NCBI GenBank assembly: GCA_019638805.1
Contig: JAHBTA010000003.1
Coordinates: 434,001-498,000, forward strand
From: Microbacteriaceae bacterium
GTDB lineage: Bacteria > Actinomycetota > Actinomycetes > Actinomycetales > Microbacteriaceae
Direction of reading: 5' to 3'
DNA: 64,000 nt
Position numbers and translations under genes: made by a program. The number at the start of each line of letters is the position of its first letter. The first letter of the stretch is position 1. Positions 61,083 to 64,000 of this stretch are shown piece by piece. The notes beneath the pieces are model-generated. The model was not told the origin of the DNA and made no database searches. It saw only the letters and a list, made by a program, of their open reading frames with translations.

Positions 61083-62864
61083 ATGCCCCAGAACAAGCGC
61101 GTCCCGCGCGCCCGCACCACCGCGTCCGAGCGCGGCACGTCCGCCCGCACCACGTCCGCGCGCGCGGCGTCAGCTCAGGGCGTGAAGCCCGGCAGCAAGA
61201 GCCCCAAGCACCGCGGGTACCGGCCCGACGAAACGGCCGCGACGCCGCGCGCGAAGAAGCCGCGCTGGAGCGCGGACGAGCGCTCGGCGCAGGGCAGAAC
61301 GGCGGATCGCCGCGCGGGGAAGCAGCGCACGGATCGCACCGACCGCGCCACGCGCTCCGATCGCACCGAGCGCCCCGCCGACGGCCGCCCCAACTGGGAG
61401 CCGCGCGGCAAGGATGCCCGGGCGACGCGCGGGACCCCGCGGAACGGAGGTCGTGACGCCCGCGACCGCACGTCGCGCGAGCCGCGAGGCGCCAAGCGCG
61501 AGCCGTACCGCGCGCATGCCGAGCGCCCCACGCGACAGCTGCGCGAGCGCGCCGAGCACTATGTCGAGCGTCCGCCCAGGCGGCCGGCCCCGGCGCGTGA
61601 CCAGGCGCACCACGAGGCGCGCGCCCCGCGCGAGGACGTCGTGCTCGAGCGCCTCGAGGCCACCGCCGTCACGGCCGAGGAGGTCGACGGCCTGGGCTTC
61701 GCCGACCTCGGGCTCGGGCAGAACATCGTGCGCGAGCTCGCCGAGCTCGGCGCCGAGGAGCCCTTCCCGATCCAGGCCGCGACCATCCCCGAGGTGCTCG
61801 CGGGACGCGACGTGCTCGGCCGCGGCCGCACCGGCTCGGGCAAGACCATCGCCTTCGGGGCGCCCCTGGTCGAGCGGCTCCTGCGCATGCAGGCCGATGC
61901 GGCACCCGGTCAGCGCCGCGAGTTCGGCCGCGCCCCGCGCGCGCTCATCCTCGCGCCGACGCGCGAACTGGCCCTGCAGATCGACCGCACGGTGCAGCCC
62001 ATCGCGCGCAGCGTGGGCCTCTTCACGACCCAGGTCTACGGCGGCGTCCCCTACGCCCGCCAGCTCGGCGCGCTGCAGCGCGGTGTCGACATCGTGATCG
62101 GCACCCCCGGCCGCGTGCAGGACCTCGCGCAACAGGGGCGTCTCGACCTCTCGAAGGTCGTCATCACGGTGCTGGACGAGGCCGACCACATGTGCGAGCT
62201 GGGCTTCGCCGAGCCCGTGCAGGAGATCCTCGACCTCACCGCACCGGGCGGGCAGCGCTTGCTGTTCTCCGCCACACTGGACCGCGGCGTCGCCGAGATC
62301 GTCGAGAAGTACCTGGTCGAGCCGAGCGTCCACGAGGTGGCCGGGGAGGACCAGGCCAGCTCGAGCATCGAGCACCGCGTGCTCCTCCTGGATCAGCGCG
62401 ACAAGCAGCAGGTGCTCATCGAGCTCGCCTCGCGCGACGACAAGACCCTCGTGTTCGCGCGCACCCGGGCGTTCGCGGAGCAGCTTGCCGACCTGCTCGA
62501 CGACGCGGGCATCCGTGCCGAGAGCATCCACGGCGATCTGACGCAGTCCCGTCGCCAGCGGGCCCTCGACAAGTTCGCGAACGGCCGGGTGCGAGTGCTG
62601 GTGGCGACCGATGTGGCCGCCCGCGGCATCCATGTCGACGACATCTCGCTCGTGATCCAGGCCGACGCGCCCGACGAGTACAAGGCGTACCTGCACCGCT
62701 CGGGCCGCACCGGCCGCGCCGGCCGCTCGGGCACCGTCGTGACGCTCGTGCCGCGCAACCGGCGGCGCCGCACCGAGGAGCTCTTGCAGCGCGCCGAGAT
62801 CGTCGCGGAGTGGACCCCGGTCCGCCCCGGCGACGAGATCATCGCGGAGCTCGCCGCCGGCTGA
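61083..62864 (+). CDS. DEAD-box RNA helicase with basic low-complexity N-terminus
   Basis: 593 residues. The first about 190 are Arg/Lys/Ala/Thr-rich and disordered, likely RNA-binding. The helicase core follows: Q-motif FPIQAATIPEVLAGRD, Walker A RGRTGSGKTIAFGAP, PTRELALQI, DEAD (VLDEADHMCELGF), SAT (LFSATLD), and the C-domain VLVATDVAARGIHVDDI with HRSGRTGRAGR. ATG 61083 is chosen; 60957-61082 is a leader (TATCGT at 60982-60987 possible -10) which could be a cold-shock-type 5' UTR. Confidence 0.92.
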   Translation: MPQNKRVPRARTTASERGTSARTTSARAASAQGVKPGSKSPKHRGYRPDETAATPRAKKPRWSADERSAQGRTADRRAGKQRTDRTDRATRSDRTERPADGRPNWEPRGKDARATRGTPRNGGRDARDRTSREPRGAKREPYRAHAERPTRQLRERAEHYVERPPRRPAPARDQAHHEARAPREDVVLERLEATAVTAEEVDGLGFADLGLGQNIVRELAELGAEEPFPIQAATIPEVLAGRDVLGRGRTGSGKTIAFGAPLVERLLRMQADAAPGQRREFGRAPRALILAPTRELALQIDRTVQPIARSVGLFTTQVYGGVPYARQLGALQRGVDIVIGTPGRVQDLAQQGRLDLSKVVITVLDEADHMCELGFAEPVQEILDLTAPGGQRLLFSATLDRGVAEIVEKYLVEPSVHEVAGEDQASSSIEHRVLLLDQRDKQQVLIELASRDDKTLVFARTRAFAEQLADLLDDAGIRAESIHGDLTQSRRQRALDKFANGRVRVLVATDVAARGIHVDDISLVIQADAPDEYKAYLHRSGRTGRAGRSGTVVTLVPRNRRRRTEELLQRAEIVAEWTPVRPGDEIIAELAAG

Positions 62865-62871
62865 GGGCGGT

Positions 62872-63681
62872 TCAGCCGGCCGCCTTGCCGACCTTCCAGT
62901 ACCCGCAGAACGTGACCTGCGACTTCGGGATGCCGCGCTCGCCTACCAGATGACGGCGTGCGCCGGTCGCGAGTCCCGATTCGCCCGCGGCGAAGGCCGT
63001 GACGTCTGCGGGGATCGAGACCAGATCGCGCAGGACGGCCAGCGCCTCCGTGCCGGGGGCGTCCTCGGGGGAGCGCGTGACCCAGAGCACCTCGACGCCC
63101 GCGGGGCCCTCGATCTCCTGGCGATCGGCGGCGTCGAAGAGCTCGATGATCGCGGTGCCGGTGGCGCCGCGCGGCAGGTCGCGCAGGATGCCGGCGATCG
63201 CCGGGAGCGCGGACTCGTCGCCGATGAGCAGCACGGGCTCCGCGGTCTCGCCGCGCCAGCCGCAGCCCTGATCGATGAAGGCGACCTCGTCGCCCGCCTC
63301 GGCGGACGCGGCCCACGGTGCGGCGATGCCATCCGCGCCGTGCACGACGAAGTCGATGTCGAGTTCCGGCCCGTGGGCACCGTCCGGGCGGAAGCCCCGC
63401 ACTGTGTAGTTGCGGATGACCGGGCGGGTGTGCTTGGGCAGGGCGAGGTAGCGCAGGTACCCGCCCATGTCGAACCGGTCGGGCAGGTTGTCGAAGCGGG
63501 GGTGTGTGTCGCGCACCGGCACCGCGAGCCGGAACCACTGGTCGAAGCCGCGGTACTCGAAGCGCCGCAGGTCGTCGCCCCCGATCGTGACCCGCACCAG
63601 GTGCGGGGTAACGGCGACGCGACGCAGGACGTGCGCGTGAACCAATCCCGACGGGGCGTGGGTGACGACGACGTTGCTCAT
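62872..63681 (-). CDS. Siderophore-interacting protein (FAD-containing ferric-siderophore reductase)
   Basis: A 269-residue SIP/ViuB-type protein: VTPHLVRVTIGGDDLRRFEY, RNYTVRGFRP (FAD-binding RxYT), WAASAEAGDEVAF, LLIGDESALPAIAGIL (NAD(P)H domain) and the end AGESGLATGARRHLV...SQVTFCGYWKVG. It releases iron from ferri-siderophores in the cytoplasm. Directly upstream is an IdeR/DtxR-like iron box, so iron repression is expected. Confidence 0.93.
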   Translation of the reverse strand: MSNVVVTHAPSGLVHAHVLRRVAVTPHLVRVTIGGDDLRRFEYRGFDQWFRLAVPVRDTHPRFDNLPDRFDMGGYLRYLALPKHTRPVIRNYTVRGFRPDGAHGPELDIDFVVHGADGIAAPWAASAEAGDEVAFIDQGCGWRGETAEPVLLIGDESALPAIAGILRDLPRGATGTAIIELFDAADRQEIEGPAGVEVLWVTRSPEDAPGTEALAVLRDLVSIPADVTAFAAGESGLATGARRHLVGERGIPKSQVTFCGYWKVGKAAG

Positions 63682-63683
63682 GG

Positions 63684-63702
63684 TGAGGCAAGCCTAACCT
63701 AA
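63684..63702 (-). promoter_or_regulatory. IdeR/DtxR-type iron box
   Basis: Minus-strand TTAGGTTAGGCTTGCCTCA lies 2 bp upstream of the SIP start. It matches the consensus TTAGGTTAGGCTAACCTAA at 15 of 19 positions, with a strong left half-site. It overlaps the probable -10 (TAGGCT), consistent with repression in iron-replete cells. Confidence 0.8.
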
Positions 63703-63815
63703 CCGCCCTGTGCAGACCAGGTGCGATCGGCTACGCGACGGCGGGCATCCCCGCGGCGATGCCGCCCTGGGGAGTGCGGGCACCGCGCGTCACGGGCGGC
63801 ACGTAGGGTGGCGCC

Positions 63816-64000
63816 ATGACCCCGACCGCGCCCGCCGCCCCGGCGCTCGACGTTCTGCGCCGGGTGTTCGGGTACGACGGGTTCCGGGGCGACCAGGAGC
63901 GAATCGTCGAGCACGTCGTGGCGGGCGGGGACGCCCTCGTGCTCATGCCCACCGGCGGCGGCAAGTCGCTGTGCTATCAGATCCCCGCGCTCGTCCGGCC
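63816..64000 (+). CDS. recQ: ATP-dependent DNA helicase RecQ, 5' part
   Basis: First 61 codons of a RecQ helicase: [20 protein letters not shown] (motif 0) and [20 protein letters not shown] (Walker A). ATG 63816 is 6 nt after TAGGGT (63804-63809), so a leaderless transcript is likely. The rest lies beyond the window. Confidence 0.92.
   Translation, partial: MTPTAPAAPALDVLRRVFGYDGFRGDQERIVEHVVAGGDALVLMPTGGGKSLCYQIPALVR

Overview
The window is very GC-rich, densely coding DNA from a high-GC Gram-positive actinobacterium, most likely Micrococcales and probably Microbacteriaceae. Support comes from PurS/small-PurL purine synthesis, a DUF3073 protein, a sterol-carrier-like gene beside purF, DUF2510 membrane proteins, a TipA-like MerR regulator, an IdeR/DtxR-type iron box, many GTG starts with 4-bp GTGA/ATGA overlaps, and frequent TANNNT boxes 6-7 nt upstream of start codons (predicted leaderless mRNAs). 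No rRNA, tRNA, CRISPR array or complete insertion sequence was seen.

Layout. 1-4.0 kb: partial GNAT, SMR exporter, purA, two tandem paralogous membrane proteins, a second GNAT. 4.04-7.83 kb: a probably acquired island with a 5'-truncated RHS/YD-repeat protein ending in a DUF2599-like C-terminal domain, overlapped by a small membrane protein that may be its immunity partner. 8.1-24.6 kb: an exopolysaccharide (EPS) locus with initiating sugar transferase, three GT4 domains (two fused), acetyltransferase, Wzy-like polymerase, a GT2 on the other strand, Wzx-like flippase and a Wzz/BY-kinase-like protein whose P-loop lysine is missing. Embedded in it is an aminoacyl carrier-protein module: holo-ACP synthase, ACP, acyl-CoA-dehydrogenase-like flavoprotein, SerRS-like amino acid:carrier-protein ligase and a two-domain hydrolase. 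24.7-27.3 kb: a MalT-like LuxR regulator. Three EPS promoter regions share TTAACCC-N5-TTAACCC, and a degenerate fourth copy lies upstream of the LuxR gene, suggesting a local regulon.

27.5-43.8 kb: a diffuse purine region (purL, purQ, purS, purC, purD, purF, purM) interleaved with a chorismate mutase, SDR, ABC-2 exporter, CtlX-like hydrolase, GDSL esterase, VOC protein and small conserved genes. At 36.6-37.0 kb a 62-bp direct repeat brackets the 3' remnant of a DUF4143 ATPase. 44-51.4 kb: flavin monooxygenase, two DUF2510 proteins, a crcB pair, a KimA-like potassium transporter, a secreted protein and a PrmC-like methyltransferase.

51.5-56.1 kb: three regulator modules whose operators can be read directly: PadR-DUF4097 with two GATATATC palindromes, a TipA-like MerR gene with a 19-bp promoter spacer, and a MocR(YczR)/YczE divergent pair. 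56.2-64 kb: an RND transporter with a proline-rich tail, an esterase lipoprotein, a DEAD-box helicase, an iron-regulated siderophore-interacting protein and the start of recQ. A long inverted repeat built on GACCAAATGCAGGAGA occurs both inside purL and in the DUF4097/MerR intergenic region; I cannot assign it to a known element.
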